Shown in pieces: positions 35,916 through 44,900 of a stretch of DNA of 52,893 nt. The first letter of the stretch is position 1. Each line of letters opens with the position of its first letter. A model generated the notes under the pieces. That model was given only the letters and a program-made list of their open reading frames with translations. It ran no database searches and had not been told where the DNA came from. Made by a program: the position numbers and the translations under genes. Location of the stretch: NCBI GenBank assembly GCA_947623845.1, contig CANQHM010000002.1, positions 1 through 52,893 on the forward strand, in the 5' to 3' direction. The DNA is from an uncultured Bacilli bacterium. Lineage in GTDB: Bacteria; Bacillota_I; Bacilli_A; RF39; UBA660.

Positions 35916-35938
35916 ATCTTCCTTAGGGAAGATTTTTT
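35916..35938 (+). terminator. terminator after thioredoxin
   Basis: ATCTTCC (35916-35922), loop TTAG, GGAAGAT (35927-35933), T run. Confidence 0.88.
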
Positions 35939-35958
35939 CGTAATTTCTAAGGAGTTTA

Positions 35959-35967
35959 TGGTATAAT
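35959..35967 (+). promoter_or_regulatory. extended -10 promoter of mutS
   Basis: TGGTATAAT at 35959-35967 is an extended -10 box. The mutS ATG is only 17 bases downstream, so the leader would be about 10 bases. Confidence 0.6.
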
Positions 35968-35984
35968 ATTAAGCGTGATGTGTA

Positions 35985-38522
35985 ATGAAAAGATGTGAAG
36001 TAGACCGCGATAAACTAAGTCCAGGGATTAAACAATATATGGAGATAAAAGATCAATATCCAGATGAATTATTATTTTATCGTTTAGGGGATTTTTACGA
36101 ATTATTTTTTGAAGATGGCATCTTGTGTTCGCGTGAACTAGAACTTACTCTAACTAGTAAAAATGCTGGTTTAGATGAAAGAATACCGATGTGTGGAGTC
36201 CCTTATCATGCGGTAAAACCTTATATTGAAAAATTAATAAGTAAAGGTTATAAAGTCGCCATATGTGAGCAATTAGAAGACCCTAAGAGTGCTAAAGGGG
36301 TCGTTAAAAGAGGAGTTACTAACGTTTATAGTAAAGGTAGTATTGTTGATGCCGAAATGTTAAAAGAATACGAAAATAACTATATCGGTAGTGTTATTGA
36401 TTGTGGGATTAACTATGTTTTAACTTTTGGGGATATCTCCACCGGCGAATTTTTTATTACGGAGATAAGTCATAATATTACAAAGTTACAAGAAGAAATT
36501 TTAAAACAAGGAATTACGGAGATTATTGTTAATGATGAAGAATTATATAATAATTTACAAGATTTCCATGAAAAATATAATGTTTTATTAACTATTAGTT
36601 ATGAATATTTAGCTAAAGGGTATGAATACTTACTAGATACTTTATATAACCCAAGTTACAAAACAGGCGTAAGACATTTATGGTATTACTTAGTGGAAAG
36701 AGAACTAAATGATTTAACCCACGTTAAAGAAATAAAAATAATTAATAATAGTAAATACTTACAAATGGATATTCATACAATTAGAAATCTAGAACTTGTA
36801 AACACGCTTCGTTTAAATGATCGAACTTATAGTTTAATTTGGTTACTTGATAAAACCAAAACTGCGATGGGTAGCCGAAAACTTAAAAACTGGTTACTAG
36901 CACCCTTAGTTTCCAAAGAAGAAATCCTAAAAAGATATGATGCTATAGATACTATTAATAAAAACTTTATTGTAAGAGAAGAACTTCAAAGTTACTTAGA
37001 TGAAGTATATGATTTAGAAAGATTATGTAGTAAAGTAAATACTGGGATGGTTAATGGACGCGATTTATTACAAATTCTAAATAGTTTAAAGTATTTTCCT
37101 AAAATTAATGAAGCAATTAAAAAATTAGAATTTAAAACTCTTTTAAAAGAACTAACTTCCTTAGAAGAACTTCTTAGTAAAAGTTTAGTAGAAAACCCTC
37201 CCGTAACTATTCGTGAAGGGGGCTTAATAAAAGAAGGTTATAATAAAGAATTAGATGAGCTAAAAGAAATCCGTAGTGGTGGTAAAAACTTTATTGCATC
37301 TTTAGAAGAAAAGATAAAAACCGAAACGGGGCTTAAGAATATTAAAGTTGGTTATACCAAAGTATTTGGTTATTACATTGAAGTAAGTAAAGGGCAAGCG
37401 AAAGAAGTAAAAGATGAATTTGGTTGGGAAAGAAGACAAACGCTTACTAATTGTGAAAGATTCATCTCCCCCGAATTAAAAGAAAAAGAAAGCTTAATTT
37501 TAAATGCCGAAGAAAAAATTATTGAACTAGAATATAACTTATTTAATGAAATTAAAGAAAGTGTTAAAAAGTGTATATTTGATTTAAATAATAATGCGAG
37601 TATTATTGCCTCTTTAGATGCCTTAGTAAGTTTAGCGAAAGTTGCCGAAGAAAACGGCTATGTAAGACCTAGTCTAAATGAAGAAGGTATTGTCGATATT
37701 AAAGAGGGAAGACACCCCGTCGTAGAACGAGTTAGTAAAGAAGTTTATGTTAAAAATGATTGTGTTATTAAAAATGGTATTAAAACCCTTTTAATCACGG
37801 GACCTAATATGAGTGGTAAATCTACCTACATGCGTGAACTTGCTATCATCGTTATTATGGCTCAAATGGGATCTTTTGTCCCCGCAACTTCTGCTAATTT
37901 ACCAATTATTGATAAGATATTTACAAGAATCGGGGCAAGTGATGACTTAGTCGGCGGCGAATCTACCTTTATGGTTGAAATGAAAGAAGCGGAACGCGCT
38001 TTAGCAAATGCGACTTCTAAAAGTTTAGTTTTATTTGATGAACTAGGCCGTGGAACTTCGACTTATGACGGGATGAGTTTAGCAGGGTCTATATTAAAAT
38101 ATATCACCGATATTGGTTGTATTACCTTATTTAGTACCCACTATCATGAACTTACTAGTTTAGCAAGTAGTGATGAACGTATTAAAAATGTTCACGTCGA
38201 AGCTAAAGAAGAAAATGGTAATGTTATCTTCTTACATAAAGTGCGAGATGGTGCGGTGGATAAAAGTTATGGTATCCATGTAGCTAAACTTGCTAACATG
38301 CCAAAAAAAGTTTTAGATGAAGCCGAAAATCTACTTAAAATATATGAAACAAAGAGTAATAGTACTAGTGTAGTAAGTCAAGTAAGTTTTGATTTTGATA
38401 CGAAAGAAGATAATGAACCTAATAACTTAATAATTCAAGAACTAAAAGAAATAAATATCAACAATATCACGCCTTTACAAGCTTTAGAATACTTAAATGA
38501 AATAAAAGAAAAATTAAAATAA
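35985..38522 (+). CDS. mutS: DNA mismatch repair protein MutS
   Basis: 845 residues. The N-terminal mismatch-recognition domain has the Phe-x-Glu motif in YRLGDFYELFFEDG. The ATPase domain has GPNMSGKSTYMREL (Walker A), GESTFMVEMKE, LFDELGRGTSTYDG (Walker B) and TLFSTHYHELT. The C-terminal tail has the dimer helix region. It binds base mismatches. No good ribosome site precedes the ATG (GTGATGTGTA), in contrast to most genes here. mutL is not in the window. Confidence 0.96.
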   Translation: MKRCEVDRDKLSPGIKQYMEIKDQYPDELLFYRLGDFYELFFEDGILCSRELELTLTSKNAGLDERIPMCGVPYHAVKPYIEKLISKGYKVAICEQLEDPKSAKGVVKRGVTNVYSKGSIVDAEMLKEYENNYIGSVIDCGINYVLTFGDISTGEFFITEISHNITKLQEEILKQGITEIIVNDEELYNNLQDFHEKYNVLLTISYEYLAKGYEYLLDTLYNPSYKTGVRHLWYYLVERELNDLTHVKEIKIINNSKYLQMDIHTIRNLELVNTLRLNDRTYSLIWLLDKTKTAMGSRKLKNWLLAPLVSKEEILKRYDAIDTINKNFIVREELQSYLDEVYDLERLCSKVNTGMVNGRDLLQILNSLKYFPKINEAIKKLEFKTLLKELTSLEELLSKSLVENPPVTIREGGLIKEGYNKELDELKEIRSGGKNFIASLEEKIKTETGLKNIKVGYTKVFGYYIEVSKGQAKEVKDEFGWERRQTLTNCERFISPELKEKESLILNAEEKIIELEYNLFNEIKESVKKCIFDLNNNASIIASLDALVSLAKVAEENGYVRPSLNEEGIVDIKEGRHPVVERVSKEVYVKNDCVIKNGIKTLLITGPNMSGKSTYMRELAIIVIMAQMGSFVPATSANLPIIDKIFTRIGASDDLVGGESTFMVEMKEAERALANATSKSLVLFDELGRGTSTYDGMSLAGSILKYITDIGCITLFSTHYHELTSLASSDERIKNVHVEAKEENGNVIFLHKVRDGAVDKSYGIHVAKLANMPKKVLDEAENLLKIYETKSNSTSVVSQVSFDFDTKEDNEPNNLIIQELKEININNITPLQALEYLNEIKEKLK

Positions 38523-38525
38523 TTT

Positions 38526-38556
38526 AGGAACTCTCAATAAAGGGGTTCTTTTCTTT
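38526..38556 (+). terminator. mutS terminator
   Basis: AGGAACTC pairs with GGGTTCTT across a short loop (38526-38550), then TTCTTTT. Confidence 0.65.
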
Positions 38557-38576
38557 TAGTTTTTTAAAATTGTTAA

Positions 38577-38605
38577 TTGTTAATAACTAAATATTATGAT
38601 ACAAT
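38577..38605 (+). promoter_or_regulatory. sigma-A promoter of nusB-xseAB
   Basis: TTGTTA (38577-38582), 17 bases, TACAAT (38600-38605). Confidence 0.7.
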
Positions 38606-38634
38606 CTTATTAGTGAGCAAAAGTAGGTGAAAAT

Positions 38635-39030
38635 ATGGAACATAAACGTAGTGAACTAAGAGAAAAAGCAATGATTATTCTTTATCAAATCGAAATTAGA
38701 GAAAACAATAAAATCGAATATAATGTTGAAGATATAATTAAAGAAAATTTAAGTGTTGATAATGAGTTTGTAAGAAATTTAGTCTATGGAGTTATAACTT
38801 ATAAAGAAGAATTAGATGCTATAGCAAATAAATACTTAGAAAAATGGACGATTAAAAGATTAGAAAAAACGGGAGCATCTATTTTAAGAATGGCTTTATT
38901 TGAATTAAAATATATGGATACACCCGAAATTGTGGTTATTAATGAAGCCTTAGAACTAGCTAAAAAATATGATGATGAAGCATTAAAAAATATTATTAAT
39001 GCGGTTTTAGATAAATATATAAAGGATTAA
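38635..39030 (+). CDS. nusB: transcription antitermination factor NusB
   Basis: 131 residues, all helical. The N-terminal Arg-rich start (RSELREKAMIILYQIEI) and LRMALFELKYMDTPEIVVINEALELAKKY near the C-terminus are the conserved NusB blocks. It binds boxA RNA with S10 in rRNA antitermination. First gene of a five-gene operon with both exonuclease VII subunits. Confidence 0.93.
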   Translation: MEHKRSELREKAMIILYQIEIRENNKIEYNVEDIIKENLSVDNEFVRNLVYGVITYKEELDAIANKYLEKWTIKRLEKTGASILRMALFELKYMDTPEIVVINEALELAKKYDDEALKNIINAVLDKYIKD

Positions 39031-39032
39031 TT

Positions 39033-40298
39033 ATGGATATAAATTATATAACAGTTAGTGACTTAAATAGATATATTAAAGCAAAGTTTGATACCGATAT
39101 TCATTTAAACAGAGTTTATTTAAAAGGTGAGATATCAAACTATAAGCATCATACTAGAGGACACTTATATTTTACTTTAAAAGATGAGGGAAGTCGTCTT
39201 AATGCTGTGATGTTTATCAATAATGCGAGTTTATTAAAGTTTGAACCAGAAGATGGGATGAAAGTTTTAGTAAGTGGACGCATTAGTGTTTATGAAGCAA
39301 CCGGTAATTATCAAATCTATGTTGATGATATGCAAGTTGATGGGTTAGGTTCTTTATACATTGAATTTGAAAAGTTAAAGAAAAAACTGGGCGATGAAGG
39401 TTTATTTAATCCTGAACACAAAAAGAAAATGCCAAGATTTCCTAAAAAAATTGGTATTATCACCGCATCGACGGGGGCCGCGATTAGAGATATCTTATCA
39501 ACAATTAAAAGAAGATACCCGATTTGTGAAACCATTTTGTTCCCCGCTTTAGTCCAAGGCATCGGCGCGAAGGAAAGTATTGTAAAACAATTAGAAATCG
39601 CCCAAAATTATGATTTAGATTTAATTATTTGTGGTCGTGGCGGCGGAAGTATTGAAGATTTATGGGCTTTTAATGAAGAAGTTGTAGCAAGAGCTATCTA
39701 TGCTTGTAAAATCCCCGTAATCAGTGCGGTAGGGCATGAACCTGATTTTACCATCGCTGATTATGTTGCGGACCTAAGGGCCCCAACTCCCACTGGAGCT
39801 GCTGAAATGGCTGTACCAAATATGTATGATATCTTTAAATACTTAGATCAAATATCTATTCGTTTAAATGAAAATATTTCCACAACGATTAAAAGAAAAA
39901 AAGAAAAACTTTTAACTTTAAAAGAATCCTATGTCTTAAAAAATCCATTTGTATCTTATGAAATCAAAGAACAAAAACTAGATAGTTATGTGGATATCTT
40001 AAATAAACATATGAAAATGCTTATGGAAAAGTCTTCTCTTAATTTAGAGAAATTAAGAAATAGTTATATTTTACAAAATCCTTTAACTTTACTAGATAAT
40101 AAAAAGAATAAAATGAGTTTAATTATTAAGTCTTTAGATTTATTAAATCCTTTAGGTATTTTAGAAAAAGGTTATAGTATTGTAAGTAAAGATAATGAAA
40201 CTATTAAAGAAGCAAAAAAACTTAAAAAAGATGATTTAATAGATATCAAGCTTCATAAAGGTAGTATTATCGCCAAAGTAAATGAAGTAAAAGAATAA
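39033..40298 (+). CDS. xseA: exodeoxyribonuclease VII large subunit
   Basis: 421 residues. The OB-fold N-terminus (VYLKGEISNYKHHTRGHLYFTLKDEGS) is followed by the catalytic domain with IGIITASTGAAIRDI, DLIICGRGGGSIEDLWAFNEE and ISAVGHEPDFTIADYVADLRAPTPTGAAE, then the long coiled-coil region that binds XseB. It degrades single-stranded DNA. It starts two bases after nusB. xseB, normally next, is here separated by two unknown genes. Confidence 0.95.
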   Translation: MDINYITVSDLNRYIKAKFDTDIHLNRVYLKGEISNYKHHTRGHLYFTLKDEGSRLNAVMFINNASLLKFEPEDGMKVLVSGRISVYEATGNYQIYVDDMQVDGLGSLYIEFEKLKKKLGDEGLFNPEHKKKMPRFPKKIGIITASTGAAIRDILSTIKRRYPICETILFPALVQGIGAKESIVKQLEIAQNYDLDLIICGRGGGSIEDLWAFNEEVVARAIYACKIPVISAVGHEPDFTIADYVADLRAPTPTGAAEMAVPNMYDIFKYLDQISIRLNENISTTIKRKKEKLLTLKESYVLKNPFVSYEIKEQKLDSYVDILNKHMKMLMEKSSLNLEKLRNSYILQNPLTLLDNKKNKMSLIIKSLDLLNPLGILEKGYSIVSKDNETIKEAKKLKKDDLIDIKLHKGSIIAKVNEVKE

Positions 40299-40326
40299 AA
40301 GGGCATTTTAGAAAGAAGGAATGCTT

Positions 40327-40941
40327 ATGGAAACGAATTTTAAGGAATTATTTGATAATACTAATCTAACTCCTATTGAAATTCTAAAATATTATGAAGA
40401 TGAAATAGCAAATGAGTTAGAAATTTATAAAAATATGTATTGGTCTTACCGTGATTTTTGTAAAAAAGATGAATATCTAGAACAAAAAAATAAAGTTGCA
40501 AATCTAATATTAGAATTTACGGCACTTATTAAATACTTAACTACAATACATTATAAAAATGTATTTTTCTCAAGTTCTATTAAAGATAAAATTGAAGAAT
40601 TGGAATATGAAGTAAAATGCAATCCAAAATATTTGCATGTGGTGACAATCATAGAATACAAATGTCAAATTATCAAAGAATTTTATAACGATTTGAGTAA
40701 ATATCTTAAATCTAAATCTTACGAAAATGAAAGGCTAAGTGTCTTACTGCAAGAAAAAAAGGATATTGAAGAATTTTATATCGCTGAATTAAATAGATTA
40801 CTAGATGAGAAAGAAGCAAGAATTTATGAGTTAGAAGATGAACAAGCCAAAAATGAGCAAGAAATAGATGGCTTAATAAATGAAAATGTTTGTCTTAGAA
40901 GGATTATTGAACTAAATAGTGGTGAAGATGGAACTTACTGA
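40327..40941 (+). CDS. uncharacterised coiled-coil protein between xseA and xseB
   Basis: 204 residues from the ATG at 40327 (the ATG at 40321 abuts AAGAAGGA). The first 130 residues are helical with aromatic-rich segments (YKNMYWSYRDF). Residues 135-195 form a Glu-rich coiled coil (LSVLLQEKKDIEEFYIAEL, LLDEKEARIYELEDEQAKNE). No membrane segment, no family recognised. It may work with the DNA-processing genes around it, or be a structural protein inserted by chance. The following gene starts 14 bases before its stop. Confidence 0.75.
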   Translation: METNFKELFDNTNLTPIEILKYYEDEIANELEIYKNMYWSYRDFCKKDEYLEQKNKVANLILEFTALIKYLTTIHYKNVFFSSSIKDKIEELEYEVKCNPKYLHVVTIIEYKCQIIKEFYNDLSKYLKSKSYENERLSVLLQEKKDIEEFYIAELNRLLDEKEARIYELEDEQAKNEQEIDGLINENVCLRRIIELNSGEDGTY

Positions 40942-41395
40942 TATTAACTTAGAAGAACAACACAAATCTTATCTTTATGATATTTTATACGCTACTTTAC
41001 TTAATACTCATAAGTTACTCATCTTAAGAAATTATATAAGTGAAAATAGAGAAATAGATGCCTCTTATCAAGAATATTATGATAATATTTTAAAGCAAAA
41101 TTATAAATTTATTAATGAGGTATTTATGATGTATTATGCAATGTGGGCCGACAAAGAAGAAAAATATCGTAATTATAAAAAGAAAAATATTAGTTCTAAA
41201 AAAATGGGAATTGCTCTTAAAATGCTTAATGCTACTTACAAAGATTTAATAATATATTTAAAAACTAATGGTGAGTTAGGAAGAAATATTTTAGAATCTC
41301 TAAAAATATTAGATCAAATAGAAATTTGTTTAAATGATTGTAACAATGAAAATTGTTTTAATTTAGAAAGGAGTCGAAATTATGGCCGAAGTTAA
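40928..41395 (+). CDS. uncharacterised small helical protein upstream of xseB
   Basis: 155 residues from the ATG at 40928; two GTG codons just before it overlap the ribosome site GGTGA. Helical, with aromatic-rich segments (VFMMYYAMWADKEEKYRNYKK) similar in flavour to the preceding protein. Two C-terminal Cys (CLNDCNNENC region). It overlaps the preceding gene by 14 bases and xseB by 14 bases, so the three are tightly coupled. No family recognised; the pair may be distant duplicates. Confidence 0.72.
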   Translation: MELTDINLEEQHKSYLYDILYATLLNTHKLLILRNYISENREIDASYQEYYDNILKQNYKFINEVFMMYYAMWADKEEKYRNYKKKNISSKKMGIALKMLNATYKDLIIYLKTNGELGRNILESLKILDQIEICLNDCNNENCFNLERSRNYGRS

Positions 41396-41615
41396 AGAAA
41401 AAAGTTTTGAAGAAGCGCTACAAGAATTAGAAAATATCGTTAAAGAATTAGAAAGTGGTAATGCTGATTTAGATAAAACGATTAATAAATATAGTGATGC
41501 CATGCGTTTAGTAAAATATTGTAGTGATAAACTTAAAAATGCCGAAGAAAAAGTTAATAAAATACTAACAGAAAATGGTAAATTAGAAGACTTTGAAATT
41601 GATGAGAATGCTTAA
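41382..41615 (+). CDS. xseB: exodeoxyribonuclease VII small subunit
   Basis: 77 residues. SFEEALQELENIVKELESGNADLDKTINKYSDAMRLVKYC is the full family signature. It forms coiled coils on XseA. Ribosome site AAAGGAG inside the preceding gene. The stop lies in the terminator stem. Confidence 0.95.
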   Translation: MAEVKEKSFEEALQELENIVKELESGNADLDKTINKYSDAMRLVKYCSDKLKNAEEKVNKILTENGKLEDFEIDENA

Positions 41616-41635
41616 AAACTATAAGCATTTTTTTC
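41607..41635 (+). terminator. terminator of the nusB-xseAB operon
   Basis: AATGCTTA (41607-41614) pairs with TAAGCATT (41622-41629), then T run. Confidence 0.85.
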
Positions 41636-41696
41636 TTGGTAATATATGGGTTAGTAATAATTATAATAAAGTCCATACTATAATTGGAAGGTGATT

Positions 41697-42671
41697 ATGA
41701 TGAAAAAACGTCATATTTTATTAGTATCTTTACTATTATCTACCATGCCTTTAAATACCTTAGCGTATTCTAATTCCGTTATTTTAGGAGGAAGTAATAT
41801 TGGCATCGAAATTCAAAATGATGGTATTTTAGTAGTGGGATTTTATGAAGTAAATAATACCTATAATCCTGCTAATATGGCTTTGGGAGATATTATCACA
41901 AAAGTAAATAATGTTCCTGTTAAAACGATTAATGAATTAATTAAAACTATTGATGAACAAATAAAAGATGATAAAGTAAATATTACTTTTGAAAGAGATA
42001 ATAAAGAATATACCACTTCATTAAAACTTGAAAAAGAAAATGGGTTATATAAAACGGGTTTATATGTTAAAGATAAACTTAGTGGGTGTGGAACCTTATC
42101 ATATATTGATCCCGAAACCAAAGTTTATGGAGCTTTAGGTCATGAAGTATTAGAAAGTACAACTAATAAAAAAATTGAGGTTCGTAGCGGTTATATTTTT
42201 GATACGGATGTAGTCGAAATCGATAAAAGTGAAGATGGTAATCCTGGTAGTAAAACCGCAAAATTTAATACCAATTTAAAATATGGAACGATTGATAAAA
42301 ATACGAAAGTAGGTATTTATGGCACATTTAGTGGCGATATTGATACCGATTCTTTAGTCCCAGTGGCCAAGTTAGATGATGTAAAAACGGGGAAAGCGAC
42401 CATCCTTACCGTCTTAGATGGTAAAAAAGTAGAAGAATTTGAAATAAATATTTTAAAAATTGATAAAAATAGTAAAATTAAAAACTTTTATTTTGAAGTA
42501 ACCGATAAAGAATTACTTGAAAAAACTGGGGGAATTATTCAAGGAATGAGTGGCAGCCCAATTTTGCAAAATGGCAAATTAATTGGGGCGGTAACGCACG
42601 TTTCCATTGATAAAGTAAATACGGGTTATGGTATAAGTATTATTACGATGTTAGAAGAGGGTGATAAGTAG
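41697..42671 (+). CDS. SpoIVB-like serine protease (peptidase family S55) with PDZ-like domain
   Basis: 324 residues. An N-terminal signal or anchor helix (residues 5-23) is followed by a PDZ-like region (NPANMALGDIITKVNNVPVK) and a C-terminal S55 domain with ALGHEV (candidate catalytic His) and IIQGMSGSPILQNGKLIGAVTHV (catalytic Ser), very like SpoIVB. In sporulating Bacilli, SpoIVB cuts SpoIVFA to activate pro-sigma-K in the mother cell. No other sporulation gene is visible except a YjcZ-like peptide. Either the organism sporulates or the protease has a different signalling role. Start chosen at the first ATG after GGAAGGTG. Confidence 0.85.
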   Translation: MMKKRHILLVSLLLSTMPLNTLAYSNSVILGGSNIGIEIQNDGILVVGFYEVNNTYNPANMALGDIITKVNNVPVKTINELIKTIDEQIKDDKVNITFERDNKEYTTSLKLEKENGLYKTGLYVKDKLSGCGTLSYIDPETKVYGALGHEVLESTTNKKIEVRSGYIFDTDVVEIDKSEDGNPGSKTAKFNTNLKYGTIDKNTKVGIYGTFSGDIDTDSLVPVAKLDDVKTGKATILTVLDGKKVEEFEINILKIDKNSKIKNFYFEVTDKELLEKTGGIIQGMSGSPILQNGKLIGAVTHVSIDKVNTGYGISIITMLEEGDK

Positions 42672-42672
42672 T

Positions 42673-42695
42673 GTAAAGTAGACACTACTTTTACT
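42673..42695 (+). terminator. terminator after the SpoIVB-like gene
   Basis: GTAAAGTAG, loop ACA, CTACTTTTAC; an imperfect but stable stem followed by TTTATATTTT. Confidence 0.65.
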
Positions 42696-42746
42696 TTATA
42701 TTTTACAAGATATATGGTATCTTAATAATAAGAATAGGTGATTAGA

Positions 42747-43391
42747 ATGAATTTGGATAACTTAGTAAAAGAAAATATCAAAAGCGCCAAAATGGATTAT
42801 CTTGATGACATTTTTTTAGCAACCGAAGAAAGTCAAGGCTTGAGAAATGCCGTAGGGGCGATAAGATTAGTTTTATTTGATGATTTAAGTGTCGTTCCTA
42901 AAAATATTGATATTGGTGATAAATACGAATTTATAAGTAGCAAAAGAAATGCGCGGGCGAAAGCTAAATTACTCCAATACCCCGATATGTTACATATGTT
43001 ATGTAAATATGCTTTATGTTCTTTTGGTAAAGAAAATATGCCTTTCAATTTAGATGATGATTTTTTCTTAAAAGTTCGCAGTAGTAAATATTTAGAAGAA
43101 GATATTGATGAAGAAAAAGCGGTCGAAATTCTTGCTTATGCTTTACTTGACGATATTTATGGTGGTTATATTATGTTAGCAAGCAATCGGGAATTACGGA
43201 ATATGGTTTTAAGTCATTTAATTCTAGAAAGATATGTTAGAAATTTACGAGATGAATTAGATAGTTTCGATGGCATTATCACAAATAAAGATATGGATGG
43301 TAATTTAAGAGTAATGTATTTAGATACTTTCCAAAAATTAGATGATGTTATGTATGATATTAAAATGAAAGATCCTAACTATAAAAAATAA
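42747..43391 (+). CDS. uncharacterised protein paired with the HipA-like kinase
   Basis: 214 residues from the ATG at 42747, ribosome site AATAGGTGA. Soluble, acidic, mostly helical; no helix-turn-helix of the HipB type is evident. Segments such as LRNAVGAIRLVLFDDLSVVP and YALLDDIYGGYIMLASNRELRNMVL suggest a compact alpha fold. It ends two bases before the kinase gene, so they form an operon. It could be the kinase's partner or substrate. No family recognised. Confidence 0.7.
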   Translation: MNLDNLVKENIKSAKMDYLDDIFLATEESQGLRNAVGAIRLVLFDDLSVVPKNIDIGDKYEFISSKRNARAKAKLLQYPDMLHMLCKYALCSFGKENMPFNLDDDFFLKVRSSKYLEEDIDEEKAVEILAYALLDDIYGGYIMLASNRELRNMVLSHLILERYVRNLRDELDSFDGIITNKDMDGNLRVMYLDTFQKLDDVMYDIKMKDPNYKK

Positions 43392-43393
43392 TT

Positions 43394-44227
43394 ATGAATG
43401 AGACATTTGAGAAATTTCGTGATAGTAAGGGATTTATTGATTTAAGACAAATACCTGTGGAAAACTTAGAAATAGTAAGTAAAATTCCCGAAGTAAAACT
43501 TTCCTTTACTTATCAAGAAGAACACTATTTCTATAAAAAAGCAATATATAATATTGAGATGGCTTACCATGAATTAGTTGCTTACTATCTAGCAGAAGAT
43601 TATGGTATACCTTGTGTTTATTATGACTTAGCATTAGAAGGGGTAATAAGTAAAGACTTTAAAAAAAGAGACAAAACTTATATCACCATGGCTGAATATT
43701 TAGGAAAAGTATATGGCAAAGATTACCAAAAACATTACAATTTATTAGATATATGGGCGGCGTTTTCTAAAGATTTTTCGCAAGAAGCTGTTACGGATGT
43801 AATGGTAAGTTTAGTTAAAATGTTTTTATTTGATAAGTTAATTGGAAATCACGACCGGCATAGTGGTAATATTTATTTAGAAATTGATAAAAAAAGCGTC
43901 AAACTCGCTCCTTTAATTGACCATGGGGAAATGTTAATGATTAACCATAATTATAAATATGAATTAAGAGCTAGTAATGCGAATAGGGAATACTTAAAAG
44001 ATTTTCTAGATTTAAGCGCAGTATCTTACTTAGATTACTTTAAAAGTAAGTTGTGGATTATTAGTGAAGAAAATCTAAACCTAGTATTTCAAAGAATTGA
44101 AATGCAAATTAAAGCAGAGATACCAGTATCTATTAAACAAAATATTTTAAAGAAAATGGCGTTAAATCGTAGTAGGGTAAATAATATCATTAGTGAGTTA
44201 GAAACTACGAAAGGTATACATAGATAA
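43394..44227 (+). CDS. HipA-like protein kinase domain protein
   Basis: 277 residues. FDKLIGNHDRHSGNIYL (residues 146-162) matches the catalytic loop of HipA/CtkA-type kinases (N-x-D-x-H-x-x-N), and LAPLIDHGEML (171-181) the metal-binding D-x-G-like site. YKKA (47-50) and the Glu in MAYHELVAYYL (near 60) are in place for the ATP Lys-Glu pair. The HipA N-terminal subdomain is missing, so it is closer to the short, orphan kinases. It may phosphorylate a translation factor or its neighbour. Role not established. Confidence 0.75.
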   Translation: MNETFEKFRDSKGFIDLRQIPVENLEIVSKIPEVKLSFTYQEEHYFYKKAIYNIEMAYHELVAYYLAEDYGIPCVYYDLALEGVISKDFKKRDKTYITMAEYLGKVYGKDYQKHYNLLDIWAAFSKDFSQEAVTDVMVSLVKMFLFDKLIGNHDRHSGNIYLEIDKKSVKLAPLIDHGEMLMINHNYKYELRASNANREYLKDFLDLSAVSYLDYFKSKLWIISEENLNLVFQRIEMQIKAEIPVSIKQNILKKMALNRSRVNNIISELETTKGIHR

Positions 44228-44228
44228 A

Positions 44229-44258
44229 AAGAAAAGAGAAATTTTACTTTCTCTTTTT
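44229..44258. terminator. bidirectional terminator between the kinase gene and def
   Basis: AAAAGAGAAA, loop, CTTTCTCTTTTT, with A run on one side and T run on the other. Confidence 0.75.
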
Positions 44259-44811
44259 ATAATTCCCGCATTTTATCGGCATCTTTATAAGGATTTTTGG
44301 GATCTATTTTATCCGTAAATAAGATACCATTCAAGTGATCCATTTCATGTTGGAAAGCGACGGCGATATCTTCTCTTACTCGAATGGTATAAGGATTTCC
44401 TTCTTCATCAAAAGCTTTTACCGTAATTCTCGCATGTCTTGGCACAATTCCTTCAACCTCACGATTAACACTTAGACAGCCTTCCCCCTCACCAACATAA
44501 ATCATTTCTTCGCTTTCACTAACGATTTTAGGATTTATTACCACATAATTTTTAAAAGTATGATCTTCTAATTCTTCGACAATTACAAATATTCTTTTTA
44601 AAATCCCAATTTGGACATAAGCAAGACCCATACCAGCTCGTAAATTATAATACTCTTGTTCTTCTGGTACTTGACTCATCTCTAAATATAAAAGCATATC
44701 TTTAATATTTTGTTTATCTTCCTTACTTAAAGGGAAAGTAACATCACTACTTTTTTTATGTAAAATCTTATCTTTTTCATCTAAAATAACAATGTTAGGT
44801 AATTTACGCAT
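44257..44811 (-). CDS. def: peptide deformylase
   Basis: 184 residues from the ATG at 44811 (GAGGTGG upstream). The three family motifs are present: GLAYVQIG (usual form GLAAPQIG, so Ala-Pro is replaced by Tyr-Val), EGCLSV and QHEMDHLNG, with the metal ligands Cys and two His intact. It removes the formyl group that fmt (23.7 kb) puts on Met. Single gene. Confidence 0.94.
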   Translation of the reverse strand: MRKLPNIVILDEKDKILHKKSSDVTFPLSKEDKQNIKDMLLYLEMSQVPEEQEYYNLRAGMGLAYVQIGILKRIFVIVEELEDHTFKNYVVINPKIVSESEEMIYVGEGEGCLSVNREVEGIVPRHARITVKAFDEEGNPYTIRVREDIAVAFQHEMDHLNGILFTDKIDPKNPYKDADKMREL

Positions 44812-44880
44812 AATACCACCTCTTTTTCTTTTATTCAAAAACTAGAGGTATTATAACAAAAAAGTTTTAATTTGTAAAAT

Positions 44881-44900
44881 AAAAAAGGGAAGAATCCCTT
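44881..44900 (-). terminator. terminator of the YjcZ-like gene
   Basis: On the minus strand AGGGA-loop-TCCCT is followed by TTTTTT (complement of 44881-44886). Confidence 0.75.
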
